Assembly: GCF_001573155.1 (NCBI RefSeq)
Contig: NZ_JRWG01000006.1
Location: 1-64,000 of the forward strand
DNA length: 64,000 nt
DNA from: Aequorivita aquimaris
GTDB taxonomy: Bacteria > Bacteroidota > Bacteroidia > Flavobacteriales > Flavobacteriaceae
Direction of reading: 5' to 3'
How positions within the stretch are numbered: position 1 is the first letter of the stretch; every line of letters begins with the position of its first letter. This document shows, piece after piece, positions 17,008-26,023 of the stretch. The position numbers and the translations under genes were made by a program. A model generated the notes under the pieces. That model made no database searches. It was given only the letters and a program-made list of their open reading frames with translations, and was not told the origin of the DNA.

Positions 17008-18405
17008 TTACTGAACGCTCAACTGCTTAACCGCAGTACCTTCGGCAGTAGTAATTTTCACTAAATATATACCATTAGCCAGTGAAGAAGCATCAAAGTT
17101 ATTGCTGCTAGTTTCCATTAGCTTTTGACCGGTTACACTGTAAATCACAATATTCTCAACAGTTGTATTGATGGTAACAGTTGATTTTGTTGGATTGGGA
17201 TACAATGTAATTTGCGAAAGAGCAATATCATTCACACTTAAAAATGGTTCCACCACAACGTCAAAATTGCAGCCCGCAGTGTTTCCGGCATCGTCTGAAG
17301 CTTCAATGATTATATTGGTAGTACCTACTCCCACCATCGTTCCCGCAGCTGGAATCTGTAGTGTTGTAAAAGTAGTAGCACAGTTGTCGGTAATTGTAAC
17401 CAAACCATTGGCAACGTAATCTGGAATTTCATACATATTATTGGAATCTGCCATTACGGTTTGTGTTGGAGGACAAACAACTTCTGGAGTTTCTGCATCA
17501 ACAACAGTAACTGTAAACGTACAAGTACTAGAGTTACCTGCAGCATCTGTAGCTGTAAATTCTATAGTAGTAACTCCCACAGGAAACTCCGAACCACTAG
17601 CAAGGCCTGCAGTTTGAACCACTACAGGGTTAGGGTCTGTATCATCAGTGGCAGTTGCAGGATCAAAAGTTACAATAGCACCACAAACACCAGCATCGTT
17701 GTCTTGTTCAATATCCGCAGGACAAGTAATTACTGGAGCAGTTGTATCAGTTCCAGTTCCGGTAATCACAAATGTGTCAACAGCAAAATCCTCATCACCG
17801 GAATCCACAGAAACTGTCAAACGTAAGTCAAGCACAGCACCAGTTCCTGTTATAGTCTTTGTAAATACTTGTGCGGCGTCTGTCAACAACGCTCCGTCTC
17901 CCTCGCCATCAAAATCGGTATCTTCTCTAAAATTTCCGTTGGCAGTTCCACCACCACCTGTAAAATCAGCTCCTTCAAACCAGATAAGGTTTTGGTAGCC
18001 CCCGCCGTCAATTTGATAATCTATACGGATGAAGTCTAAATCATCAATGTCTCCAGGAGTATCGAAAAATTCAGCAAATTCACCGCTAAACATCAAATCC
18101 GTTAGTCCATCTATATCAAGTCCTGTCCAATCAATTATTATAGGTAAGGCAGCACCTTCCCCATCTAAATCCATTCCTGTTAAAAAACCATCTGTAAAAC
18201 CAGTGTATGCCTTAAGCTGTGTTGGAACTGGCTCCCCGTTAAAATCCTCAACCACGGCAAGTCCGAAGAAATCTCCAGCGCCATCAGAAAAGAAAGGTGT
18301 TGAGGTAACAAAGCCACTATTATCGTCAAAGGTTTCGTTTAAAACCTGCGCAGATGAAGCAGTGGCAATAAGTAAAGCAAAAAATAATGTGTAAAATTTA
18401 TTCAT
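17008..18405 (-). CDS. Secreted HYR-domain protein with T9SS type A sorting tail
   Basis: The 465-residue protein has a signal peptide (MNKFYTLFFALLIATASSA), an acidic N-terminal domain (about 20-215; no catalytic motif seen), an HYR repeat at about 218-305 (APVITCPADIEQDN, FPVGVTTIEF), a second related module to about 388, and a T9SS C-terminal sorting domain (residues 395-465: ITLYPNPTKSTVTIN, ENIVIYSVTGQKL, LANGIYLVKI). It should cross the outer membrane by T9SS and be attached to the surface or released. The role is probably adhesive or structural. TATATTTG lies 34 bp upstream of the start and a terminator follows. Confidence 0.9.
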   Translation of the reverse strand: MNKFYTLFFALLIATASSAQVLNETFDDNSGFVTSTPFFSDGAGDFFGLAVVEDFNGEPVPTQLKAYTGFTDGFLTGMDLDGEGAALPIIIDWTGLDIDGLTDLMFSGEFAEFFDTPGDIDDLDFIRIDYQIDGGGYQNLIWFEGADFTGGGGTANGNFREDTDFDGEGDGALLTDAAQVFTKTITGTGAVLDLRLTVSVDSGDEDFAVDTFVITGTGTDTTAPVITCPADIEQDNDAGVCGAIVTFDPATATDDTDPNPVVVQTAGLASGSEFPVGVTTIEFTATDAAGNSSTCTFTVTVVDAETPEVVCPPTQTVMADSNNMYEIPDYVANGLVTITDNCATTFTTLQIPAAGTMVGVGTTNIIIEASDDAGNTAGCNFDVVVEPFLSVNDIALSQITLYPNPTKSTVTINTTVENIVIYSVTGQKLMETSSNNFDASSLANGIYLVKITTAEGTAVKQLSVQ

Positions 18406-18438
18406 AATAATTTTTAAGGGTTAATACTTTTTCGGCGG

Positions 18439-18446
18439 CAAATATA
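18439..18446 (-). promoter_or_regulatory. Candidate -7 promoter element (TATATTTG)
   Basis: On the minus strand TATATTTG matches TAnnTTTG exactly and lies 33 bp upstream of the ATG at 18405, implying a short leader of about 27 nt. The expected TTG about 20 bp further upstream is degenerate. Confidence 0.4.
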
Positions 18447-18516
18447 GTATTGTATTTGTAGGAAATAAAATGATATTAATCAATTTATCGCTACCGAATA
18501 GTTAAGAAATTAATTG

Positions 18517-19407
18517 TTAAGCAGATGCTTTTCTTCTTTTTGCCATTCGCCAGAGTTTTTGGAAGATAACTACAACCCCTAAACAGATAAAACCTACAGC
18601 CAGCCCCACGGCAAATTCCAAAAGAAAGGATGGCCATGAGGGTAAAAAATGATGGAAGAAATCTACATTGTGTACAAAGATGCCGCCCGAAACCAAGATC
18701 AAGGCAATAGTACCAATAACACTTAGGCTTTTAATAACTTTTGGAAGTGCTTGTACTAAAAAAATTCCAAGCCTACGTGAAAAACTAGTTTCTGTCTTAC
18801 TGCGTTTTATCAATTTAAAACCTGCTTCATCCATACGTACTATAAGTGCTACAATGCCGTATACACCTACGGTGGCCAGTATAGCAATAATGCTCACCAC
18901 CATAATCTGGGTGCCTATGGGTTCTTCTACCACGGTACCCAAAGCTATAATCACAATTTCTAATGACAGGATAAAATCGGTCACAATTGCTGATTTTACA
19001 CGTTCTTTCTCAATCGCCAAAATTTCACTTTCGGCAAGGCCTTCCTCTACAAATGATTCTTTAGCATGGGCGTGGGGGAAAAAGAACTCATATATTTTCT
19101 CAGCCCCTTCATATGCCAAATACAAACCCCCTAAAATTAAGATGATGGTCACCGCCCATGGTAAAAAAGCACTCAGTAAAAATGCAATGGGCAGAATAAT
19201 CAATTTATTGAGAAACGACCCCTTGGTAATCGCCCAGAGTACAGGAATTTCACGGGAAGAAGCAAAACCGGATGCCTTTTCGGCATTCACCGCCAAGTCA
19301 TCCCCCAATATACCCGCTGTTTTTTTGGCCGCCACTTTACTCATCATCGCCACATCGTCCAGCAATGCTGCTATATCATCCAGTATTGCGAAAATCCCTG
19401 ATGCCAT
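18517..19407 (-). CDS. DUF808 inner-membrane protein (YedI family)
   Basis: The 296-residue product starts MASGIFAILDDIAALLDDVA and continues KVAAKKTAGILGDDLAVNA, the diagnostic opening of DUF808/YedI proteins. Several membrane segments follow (about 70-105, 145-190, 230-285), with a charged histidine-containing loop FFPHAHAKES. The length agrees with the family. YedI proteins are inner-membrane proteins of unknown function, possibly small-molecule or ion transporters. It lies downstream of the S46 peptidase gene but is separated from it by a terminator. Confidence 0.9.
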   Translation of the reverse strand: MASGIFAILDDIAALLDDVAMMSKVAAKKTAGILGDDLAVNAEKASGFASSREIPVLWAITKGSFLNKLIILPIAFLLSAFLPWAVTIILILGGLYLAYEGAEKIYEFFFPHAHAKESFVEEGLAESEILAIEKERVKSAIVTDFILSLEIVIIALGTVVEEPIGTQIMVVSIIAILATVGVYGIVALIVRMDEAGFKLIKRSKTETSFSRRLGIFLVQALPKVIKSLSVIGTIALILVSGGIFVHNVDFFHHFLPSWPSFLLEFAVGLAVGFICLGVVVIFQKLWRMAKRRKASA

Positions 19408-19424
19408 ATATCCTACAATTATAT

Positions 19425-19470
19425 ATAAAATTAAAACCCCGTAAATATAAATAAATATACAGGGTTTTAT
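19425..19470 (-). terminator. Terminator after the S46 peptidase gene
   Basis: AAAACCC (19433-19439) pairs with GGGTTTT (19462-19468) across a 22-base AT-rich loop; on the minus strand TTTTAATTTTAT follows. It lies 28 bp after the peptidase stop. Confidence 0.65.
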
Positions 19471-19495
19471 AAAAAGGTATTGGAAGAAAAAGTGC

Positions 19496-21637
19496 TTACT
19501 TCACTATCGTCAATTCATCAATAATATGGCTTGCTCCCGCAAACTTGTCTATTAAAAACAGTACATAGCGAATGTCCACATTAATGGTGCGCTGCAGTTG
19601 ATCGTCAAAAATAACATCACCTGCCATTGCCTCGATGTTTCCATCAAAAGCCAAGCCGATCAATTCACCTTTGCCATTCAATACTGGCGACCCGGAATTT
19701 CCTCCTGTAATATCGTTATCAGTCAAAAAGTTTACGGGCAAATAACCGTCATTATCCGCATATTGACCAAAATCCTTATTCTCATAAAGGTCTATCAATT
19801 TCTGCGGCATATCAAACTCATCATCTCCAGGTTGGTATTTTGCAATAGTCCCCTTCAGTGTTGTGTAGTAATTTTTCACAGCATCATTGCGCTTATCTTC
19901 CGGCAATGCAATTACCTTTCCATACGTTAAGCGAAGAGTGCTGTTTGCATCGGGATAGTATTTGGCATCTGGATTCATCTCTCGCATACCTTGTACCATC
20001 AAACGGTATGCACGCTCAAAATCGTTGTTCAATTGCTTTTCTTCTTCAGATTCATAACGGTAGCGCTTCAGCAAATCTGTAGATAGCTGAAACAATGGGT
20101 CATTTTTTAAAACCTCAGCATCTGGATTTGCCATAAAGGCCTCCACTTTTTCCTTTGATTGAAAAATACTGTTCTCAAATGCAGTGTTCAAATAATCATT
20201 CCATCCTGCCTCGCTTTTATTATTGGCAGTGGCAATGCGCGCTACCATAGGCGCAATATTTTCAGCTTTGGTTGAATAAAGCTTCAACTGGGCAGCCAGC
20301 ACATCCTTTTCCAAAGGCATATAAATACCCTCATACAGATCGTTTATTTCAGCTTCCAATTGTGGCTTAACCTCAGCCTGTTTCGCTTCATTCTGTTGTA
20401 AATAATAATCCATTGCATTGCCCAAACGGTACGGAATGGTCGCCATTCGGGTACGCAACAACAAGCCCAAATAGTTATCGTGGGCACTGGCTTTATTGGT
20501 GTTTTTATAATAATTGTTTATAACGGGTATCACCTCCTCAAACCTATCATTGCCCTTTTTGGAAGCCCATTTCTGAAATGCCTTCTCCTCATTCCGCTTG
20601 CTTTCTGCAGTTTTATGCTGCGTAAGCGCATCTATCATTCCTTGGCGGTTTTTCCAATAATTAGCAATAGAGGCATAACTGGAAGCATAATCAAGTTTTA
20701 CTTGCTGATCCTTGTCCATATATTTCTTCATTACGTCCATAGACGTTTTGGAAGCCTCTACCCAAGCGGGATAAGCATATTCCACATTCTGTTGAATACC
20801 GCCTGCTGGCATCCATCGGTTTGTCCTTCCCGGATATCCCAGGATCATGGCAAAATCGTTTTCCTCAAAGCCTTTCAAGCTTGTGGTTAAGTGGTATTTC
20901 GGCTTAAGCGGCACATTGTTGGGTGAATACTCCGCAGGGTTGCCGTCCTTATCGGCATACACTCTGAAAAGTGAAAAATCTCCCGTATGTCTTGGCCATT
21001 CCCAGTTGTCGGTATCGCCTCCAAATTTTCCGATATTGGCCGGCGGCGTACCTACAAGGCGCACATCGTTATAATCTTGGTAAACAAAGTAGTAAAATTC
21101 ATTGCCTTGGTAAAAGGATTTTACCGAAACGGTATATTTTCCACCCTCGTTGTTTTCCTGCTCAATCTTTGCGATTTCACGGTTTATGGCAGCTTCGCGT
21201 TCGGCTTCAGTCATTTTATCATTCACCTGCCCCAAAATGCGTTTTGAAACATCATCCATACGTACAAAAAAGCGAACGGAAAGTTTCTTTGGCTTTAATT
21301 CCTCAGCGTGATTTCCCGCCCAAAACCCATTGGTCAAATAATCGTTTTCCGCAGTGGAAAGTTCTGCAATTTGGCTGTAGCCACAATGGTGGTTGGTAAG
21401 CACCAAACCGCTATCCGATATAATTTCAGCTGTACATCCACGGTTAAACTGCACTATGGCGTCTTTAAGACTGGAATTATTGATACTGTAAATTTCTTCG
21501 GGCGTAAGCTGTAGCCCCATTTTCTGCATATCGCGGTAGTTCAATCGCTCAATATGCATCAAAAACCACATACCCTCATTGGCCTGAACAGGCAAAACAA
21601 AAGTAGCGAGGAGAAAGCAAATAAGTAATTTTTTCAT
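19496..21637 (-). CDS. S46 family dipeptidyl-peptidase (DPP7-like)
   Basis: The 713-residue protein has a signal peptide (cleavage after VQA, residue 19) and full-length S46 features. NEGMWFLMHIERLN forms the N-terminus of the mature enzyme, TNHHCGYSQ holds the catalytic His (about 84), and GGNSGSPV holds Ser648. A Gly lies 25 residues after this Ser (MAGD), as in DPP7, where the acidic-specific DPP11 carries Arg; this points to hydrophobic rather than Asp/Glu specificity at P1. DPP7 removes dipeptides from peptides in the periplasm, feeding dipeptide transporters such as the POT proteins encoded at 31.6-34.8 kb. Confidence 0.92.
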   Translation of the reverse strand: MKKLLICFLLATFVLPVQANEGMWFLMHIERLNYRDMQKMGLQLTPEEIYSINNSSLKDAIVQFNRGCTAEIISDSGLVLTNHHCGYSQIAELSTAENDYLTNGFWAGNHAEELKPKKLSVRFFVRMDDVSKRILGQVNDKMTEAEREAAINREIAKIEQENNEGGKYTVSVKSFYQGNEFYYFVYQDYNDVRLVGTPPANIGKFGGDTDNWEWPRHTGDFSLFRVYADKDGNPAEYSPNNVPLKPKYHLTTSLKGFEENDFAMILGYPGRTNRWMPAGGIQQNVEYAYPAWVEASKTSMDVMKKYMDKDQQVKLDYASSYASIANYWKNRQGMIDALTQHKTAESKRNEEKAFQKWASKKGNDRFEEVIPVINNYYKNTNKASAHDNYLGLLLRTRMATIPYRLGNAMDYYLQQNEAKQAEVKPQLEAEINDLYEGIYMPLEKDVLAAQLKLYSTKAENIAPMVARIATANNKSEAGWNDYLNTAFENSIFQSKEKVEAFMANPDAEVLKNDPLFQLSTDLLKRYRYESEEEKQLNNDFERAYRLMVQGMREMNPDAKYYPDANSTLRLTYGKVIALPEDKRNDAVKNYYTTLKGTIAKYQPGDDEFDMPQKLIDLYENKDFGQYADNDGYLPVNFLTDNDITGGNSGSPVLNGKGELIGLAFDGNIEAMAGDVIFDDQLQRTINVDIRYVLFLIDKFAGASHIIDELTIVK

Positions 21638-21808
21638 TCGTAAAGGGAGTTATTTATTAATAAAATGCTCAATAAATAGACGTAAAATACGCTGAAATTT
21701 ATCGGCTTGTAAATATAAACGCATTCGTCTACTATACTGCGCGAACGTTACCGAAAAGAATAATTTTAACTTTTTGTTAAGAGAAGATGGACAATGTTAT
21801 AAAAATAT

Positions 21809-21857
21809 TCCCCGCCCTAAAAGGGAGGGGTGCCTGCGAAGCAGAAGGGGTGGGTAC
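21809..21857 (+). repeat. Degenerate intergenic repeat, copy 1
   Basis: A 49-bp unit running CCCGCCCTAAAAGGGAGGGG then TGCCTGCGAAGCAGAAGGGG, with short internal hairpins (CCCT/AGGG, CTGC/GCAG). It aligns without gaps to the unit at 22012-22060. It resembles the G-rich dispersed intergenic elements of many flavobacterial genomes. Confidence 0.55.
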
Positions 21858-21879
21858 TTGTTATAAAAATAAAAGACAA

Positions 21880-21920
21880 AACCCCTTCGGTCTTTTGGCA
21901 GAAAAAGCCAAAAGCCACCT
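21880..21920. repeat. Inverted repeat in decayed intergenic element
   Basis: CTTTTGGC (21892-21899) and GCCAAAAG (21907-21914) form a perfect 8-bp stem around a 7-base loop, flanked by ACCCCTTCGG and CCACCTTCCTC. The layout resembles the C-rich half of the same type of dispersed element as the copies at 21809 and 22012. Confidence 0.5.
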
Positions 21921-22011
21921 TCCTCTTTAAAAATTTAGAATCTTCTATTTGAAATTATCACAGGGGGAAGGAACTAGTAATATGCAAAAATCAAAAAAAA
22001 AGTAATCGCTC

Positions 22012-22060
22012 TCCCTGCCCTGTATGGCAGGGGTGGCTGCAAAACAGACGAGGTGATTGC
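22012..22060 (+). repeat. Degenerate intergenic repeat, copy 2
   Basis: The unit TCCCTGCCCTGTATGGCAGG, then GGTGGCTGCAAAACAGACG, matches copy 1 (21809-21857) along its 49 bp with about a dozen substitutions. Compensating changes keep the small hairpin (TGCC/GGCA), which suggests that structure has been conserved. Confidence 0.5.
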
Positions 22061-22230
22061 TCACTAGCTTGAATGGAATGGCAACTCCTTAGAAGAGAAC
22101 GCAACTCCAAAAAAATACAGACCAACTAATAATTCAATTATTGTAATAATTACTTATTACTTCCAAACCTGAAAACAAAAAAAATTAAAAATAGAATAAT
22201 GCATTATATCATAATAAACCAATAGTTTAA

Positions 22231-22296
22231 AGTATATGTATAGCATATTCATAGTATATATATAATGTATTTATAGCGTGTTTAAAGCGTATTTTA
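22231..22296 (+). repeat. Six tandem 11-bp AT-rich units
   Basis: The consecutive units AGTATATGTAT, AGCATATTCAT, AGTATATATAT, AATGTATTTAT, AGCGTGTTTAA and AGCGTATTTTA share a period of exactly 11 bp, close to one helical turn, with consensus AGyrTATTTAT. They lie 136 bp upstream of the FG-GAP gene start. The whole gene-free stretch 21638-22431 holds only these repeats and AT-rich DNA; I see no gene in it. Confidence 0.6.
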
Positions 22297-22431
22297 TAAA
22301 TATTAAATCCATTACTTCAATATTAAACCCTTCATCCTTTACTGCTGAAAATTTCCAAGTAAGCTTTCTTGCCCCATCTTTTTGATAACCCAACATTTAT
22401 CGATAGCTTTATAAAAATAAACTGAAAACTT

Positions 22432-24183
22432 ATGAAAAAAACCATTACCCTCCTATCTGCACTTGCTTTAGCCATAGGCTCCACAGCCCAGCAAGAAGGC
22501 AAAAAAGCATCTTTAAATCAAGACGGCACCATTTCCGTAGAAATGGTTACACTACCCCAAGATTATAACAATACAGAACAAACCCAAGTATTTGACCAAC
22601 TCTGGCGCTTTGGGGAGCCAGCACATCCCAATTTTAAAAACAGTCGTGGCACCACCTTGGCAGATATTGATAATGATGGTATAGACGAAATACTCTACGG
22701 TATCTGGAATACCCTTTATGCCCTTGAAGGTAACGGTACAATACTTTTCCAAAAAACCGTTAGCGGCACCATCCTACTTCCTCCATCGGTTGCAGATTTA
22801 AACAACGATGGCACCCTAGAGATTGTCCTAAACACAGGTGGCGTTCCCAATGCGGGACGCGTTTACCTTCTCGATCCCACAGGAGCAGACCTCCCCGGCT
22901 GGCCCTTAAACTTTGACGACCATTGGATGATCAATGCCCCAGCCCTCGCAGATTTGGATGGCGATGGAATGCTGGATATTATTACCGGCGAACGTGTGGG
23001 TAGTTCACAAGGTTTTGTACACGCCATTAAAATGGACGGCACTCCAATCAACGCCAACTGGCCTGTGGAAGTAGCCGCCACCCCTGCCTTTACCCCTTCC
23101 ATTGCTGATGTGGATAATGACGGCAGCAATGACGTGGTAATCGCGGCTTCTTCCGCAGGCATGTATATCTTTGACAACCAAGGACAGCTATTCCCCAACT
23201 TCCCTGTTGTTGACCCCAATGTGAAATATTCCTACCAATCACCCATGCTCGCAGACCTCGATAATGATGACGACCTTGAAATTATAGGAAGCAACCACGG
23301 CGATGCCCCAGGCTTCTACGTGATGGAACACGATGGCTCATACAAAGCAGGCTGGCCTATTGCTACCAGCGAGTGGACCTATTCCCCCTCCACCGTTTGG
23401 GATGTAGATAATGATGGCATCTTTGAAATCTTTATGTCAGACCGTAATACAAGCGGCACCCAGGGCGTGGAACTTCCCGTCGTTTATGGCCTCGATCCAA
23501 ATGGATCAAACCTGCCCAACTTCCCAATAGAAAAATACGGCGGCACCGAAGGGGTTATCTCCCTAGCTGATGTGAATAATGATGGAGCTTTAGATGTTGT
23601 ATTTCCAAGTGTCATTACAGATGCTGCCGGTTATGGTTATATCCATGCTTACCATATGGATGGCAGCGGTGAGATAGACGGTTTCCCACTACGTCCTCGC
23701 GGTTTTACCTTTTTAAACGGAGCGGTATTGGGCGATGTGGATAACGACGGTATGCTGGACCTTACAGCCAATAGCTACACCCTAACGTTTGGCGCCGGTG
23801 TTGACTCTACTTTTGTAAGTGTGTACAACCTCAACGTACCCTACAATCCAGACCGTATAAAGCGGAACGGCTACAAAGGCAATAATACCCGAGAAGGTTT
23901 TGTTGAAATAGAAGAAATTGTAGGTGTTACAGATTTTAGTGCCAGCTCCGTAATAAGTATTTTCCCAAACCCCTCGGAAGGCATCTTAACATTTAAGCTT
24001 CCACAGGATATTGTAAATGGTAACTTTAAAGTTTATAGTGTGGACGGAAAAGTGGTCTTTTCTGAAGAAGGCAATCTGCAAACTACAAATAGTTATAATT
24101 TAAAGCATTTAAATAACGGATTGTATTTTGTTTCCATCTCTGACGGAAAGAAAACGTTTACAGCTAAATGGGTGAAGAATTAA
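22432..24183 (+). CDS. Secreted FG-GAP/VCBS-repeat protein with T9SS sorting tail
   Basis: The 583-residue protein has a signal peptide (MKKTITLLSALALAIGSTA), then about eight FG-GAP-like repeats, each with a calcium-binding loop: ADIDNDGIDE, ADLNNDGTLE, ADLDGDGMLD, ADVDNDGSND, ADLDNDDDLE, WDVDNDGIFE, ADVNNDGALD and GDVDNDGMLD. Together they should form one beta-propeller. A T9SS type A domain ends the protein (about 510-583: SIFPNPSEGILTFKL, LNNGLYFVSIS). It is predicted to be exported to the surface and to bind Ca2+, with adhesion or polymer binding likely. The base composition is richer in C than in neighbouring genes. Confidence 0.92.
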   Translation: MKKTITLLSALALAIGSTAQQEGKKASLNQDGTISVEMVTLPQDYNNTEQTQVFDQLWRFGEPAHPNFKNSRGTTLADIDNDGIDEILYGIWNTLYALEGNGTILFQKTVSGTILLPPSVADLNNDGTLEIVLNTGGVPNAGRVYLLDPTGADLPGWPLNFDDHWMINAPALADLDGDGMLDIITGERVGSSQGFVHAIKMDGTPINANWPVEVAATPAFTPSIADVDNDGSNDVVIAASSAGMYIFDNQGQLFPNFPVVDPNVKYSYQSPMLADLDNDDDLEIIGSNHGDAPGFYVMEHDGSYKAGWPIATSEWTYSPSTVWDVDNDGIFEIFMSDRNTSGTQGVELPVVYGLDPNGSNLPNFPIEKYGGTEGVISLADVNNDGALDVVFPSVITDAAGYGYIHAYHMDGSGEIDGFPLRPRGFTFLNGAVLGDVDNDGMLDLTANSYTLTFGAGVDSTFVSVYNLNVPYNPDRIKRNGYKGNNTREGFVEIEEIVGVTDFSASSVISIFPNPSEGILTFKLPQDIVNGNFKVYSVDGKVVFSEEGNLQTTNSYNLKHLNNGLYFVSISDGKKTFTAKWVKN

Positions 24184-24198
24184 AAACTTAGAAAGCTT

Positions 24199-24245
24199 GA
24201 TTGTTTGGTCGAACAGAGATCTCGACTCCGTTCGACCCGACAATC
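24199..24245. repeat. REP-like hairpin between convergent genes, probable bidirectional terminator
   Basis: GATTGT (24199-24204) and GGTCGAAC (24207-24214) pair with GTTCGACC (24230-24237) and ACAATC (24240-24245), 14 bp interrupted by a TT/CG bulge. The arms contain the CGACTCCGTTCGAC word that recurs in dispersed repeats of flavobacterial genomes. It fills the 64 bp between two stop codons. Confidence 0.65.
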
Positions 24246-24247
24246 AT

Positions 24248-25294
24248 TTATTCAATCACATGCTGCGAATAGTTTCGCCACTTATTCAAACACGCCTCCA
24301 TATCTTCGGGAATGGGGCTTTCAAAGCGCATAAACGCTCCCGTAGTTGGGTGTACAAACCCTAAAGTGCGGGCGTGCAATGCCTGACGCGGCAGTACTTT
24401 AAAACAGTTTTCAACGAACTGTTTGTATTTGCTAAAAGTAGTTCCTTTTAAAATCTTTTCACCACCGTAACGCTCATCGTTAAAAAGGGTATGGCCTATG
24501 TATTTCATATGCACCCTTATTTGATGCGTTCGTCCAGTTTCCAACTTACACGAAACAAGGGTCACATAACCCAAACGCTCCAATACTTTATAATGGGTAA
24601 CCGCGGGTTTGCCCTTTTCCTCTTCATCGTTTTCGTAAACGGTGTTTTGTAAGCGGTTTTTGGGATGGCGGCCGATATTGCCTTCAATAGTACCCTCGGC
24701 CTCTTCCACATTACCCCACACCAAAGCCACGTATTCGCGCTCTGTGCTTTTGTCGAAAAACTGTTTTGCGAGGTGCGTCATCGCTTCCTCAGTTTTGGCA
24801 ATAACCAACAAGCCACTGGTGTCTTTATCTATTCTATGGACTAAACCGGGTCTGTTACTTGAATTATTGGGAAGGTTTTCAAAGTGATAGGTTAACGCGT
24901 TTATAAGCGTACCACTGTAATTGCCGTGACCGGGATGCACAACCATTCCGGCGGGTTTGTTTACCACAAGTACAGCATTGTCTTCATATACAATATCCAA
25001 GGGAATATTTTCGGGCACCAAAAGAAACTCATAGGGCGGATGCTCAAAAAGTACCGTAACCACATCATTGCCCTTCACTTTGTAATTACTCTTAACGGGA
25101 AGCCCATTAACGTATATATTTCCAGCGGTTGCTGCTTTTTGTATTTTATTGCGGGTCGCTTTTTCAATCAGGTTCATCAGGTATTTATCTACTCTAAGCG
25201 CCCTTTGCCCTTTATCTGCCTTAAAGCGGTAATGCTCGTAAAGATCATCACTGCCATCAGTATCATCAATTTCTTCTTCGCTAAAATTCGTCAT
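24248..25294 (-). CDS. rluD: RluD-type 23S rRNA pseudouridine synthase
   Basis: I prefer the start at MTNFSEEEIDD (25294); an ATG at 25309 is possible. The 348-residue protein has an N-terminal S4 RNA-binding domain (RVDKYLMNLIEKATRNKIQKA..., about 35-90) and a pseudouridine-synthase domain with catalytic Asp in HRIDKDTSGLLVIAKT, plus GRTHQIRVHMKYIGHTLFND. RluD isomerises uridines 1911, 1915 and 1917 in helix 69 of 23S rRNA. Its start overlaps the end of the PASTA gene, a conserved Bacteroidota pairing, so the two genes are probably translated together. Confidence 0.93.
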   Translation of the reverse strand: MTNFSEEEIDDTDGSDDLYEHYRFKADKGQRALRVDKYLMNLIEKATRNKIQKAATAGNIYVNGLPVKSNYKVKGNDVVTVLFEHPPYEFLLVPENIPLDIVYEDNAVLVVNKPAGMVVHPGHGNYSGTLINALTYHFENLPNNSSNRPGLVHRIDKDTSGLLVIAKTEEAMTHLAKQFFDKSTEREYVALVWGNVEEAEGTIEGNIGRHPKNRLQNTVYENDEEEKGKPAVTHYKVLERLGYVTLVSCKLETGRTHQIRVHMKYIGHTLFNDERYGGEKILKGTTFSKYKQFVENCFKVLPRQALHARTLGFVHPTTGAFMRFESPIPEDMEACLNKWRNYSQHVIE

Positions 25295-25913
25295 TGTTCT
25301 CTTCTTCATTTTCAGTTGGAGCCTCTAGATTTTCTTCGGAAGAATCGTCTTCTGTTTGAATTCTATTGAGCGATTCATCCCCAACAATCAAATCTATTAC
25401 CGAAGTTTTCTGCAGCGGTGTGCCCACCTCAAGTTTTTCACCTTTGTAGCGCATTTCCAAAACGTTGTCGCTAATATGCGGACGGTAACTTATCTTTCCT
25501 ATTTTGAAACCCATGGCCAGTAGTGTAGGCTCTGCCTGTCGGCGCGTACGCCCCAACACATCGGGCACTTCAATTTTACGGTAGCCCGAAGGATTCAGCG
25601 TTAAATATAATTTTCGGTCTTCCTTTACAAATTTTCCCGGTTTTGGTATTTGGTCAATCACGGAATATTTTGGAAAATCAGGGTTGTAATTTGCAGAATC
25701 CAAAATTTCATACCGAAGATCCATCTCGTCCAATTTCTCCTCTACTTTATCCAAGGACATTTTGGCAAGGTTAGGTACTTCTATCGTTTCATTATGGTTT
25801 GTACTAAAGCGCAACCACCATAATATCAAAAAAGCCAAAACAAGCAAGACCACGATAGCCAAGAGCAACTGCTTTAAAAATGCCTTGGAAAATACAAACT
25901 GGATAAAAGTCAT
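25281..25913 (-). CDS. Membrane-anchored PASTA-domain protein
   Basis: The 210-residue protein has a single membrane anchor (about 12-32) and two PASTA repeats: IEVPNLAKMSLDKVEEKLDE (about 38-105) and IEVPDVLGRTRRQAEPTLLA (about 112-180), followed by an acidic tail (DSSEENLEAPTENEEE). PASTA domains bind uncrosslinked peptidoglycan or beta-lactam-like ligands. Unlike Firmicute Ser/Thr kinases there is no kinase domain here, so it is probably a cell-wall sensor or scaffold. A TAACTTTG (25948-25955, minus strand) fits a -7 promoter box. The Ddl gene diverges from it. Confidence 0.87.
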   Translation of the reverse strand: MTFIQFVFSKAFLKQLLLAIVVLLVLAFLILWWLRFSTNHNETIEVPNLAKMSLDKVEEKLDEMDLRYEILDSANYNPDFPKYSVIDQIPKPGKFVKEDRKLYLTLNPSGYRKIEVPDVLGRTRRQAEPTLLAMGFKIGKISYRPHISDNVLEMRYKGEKLEVGTPLQKTSVIDLIVGDESLNRIQTEDDSSEENLEAPTENEEENNDEF

Positions 25914-26023
25914 ACGTTTCTTTGTTAATGCACAAAAATATAAAACCCAAAGTTAGTATCTTTCTATGGATAAGTGATATTTTTGTTTTACCAGTTATTT
26001 AACGCAGGTTTTAATTATTTGTT

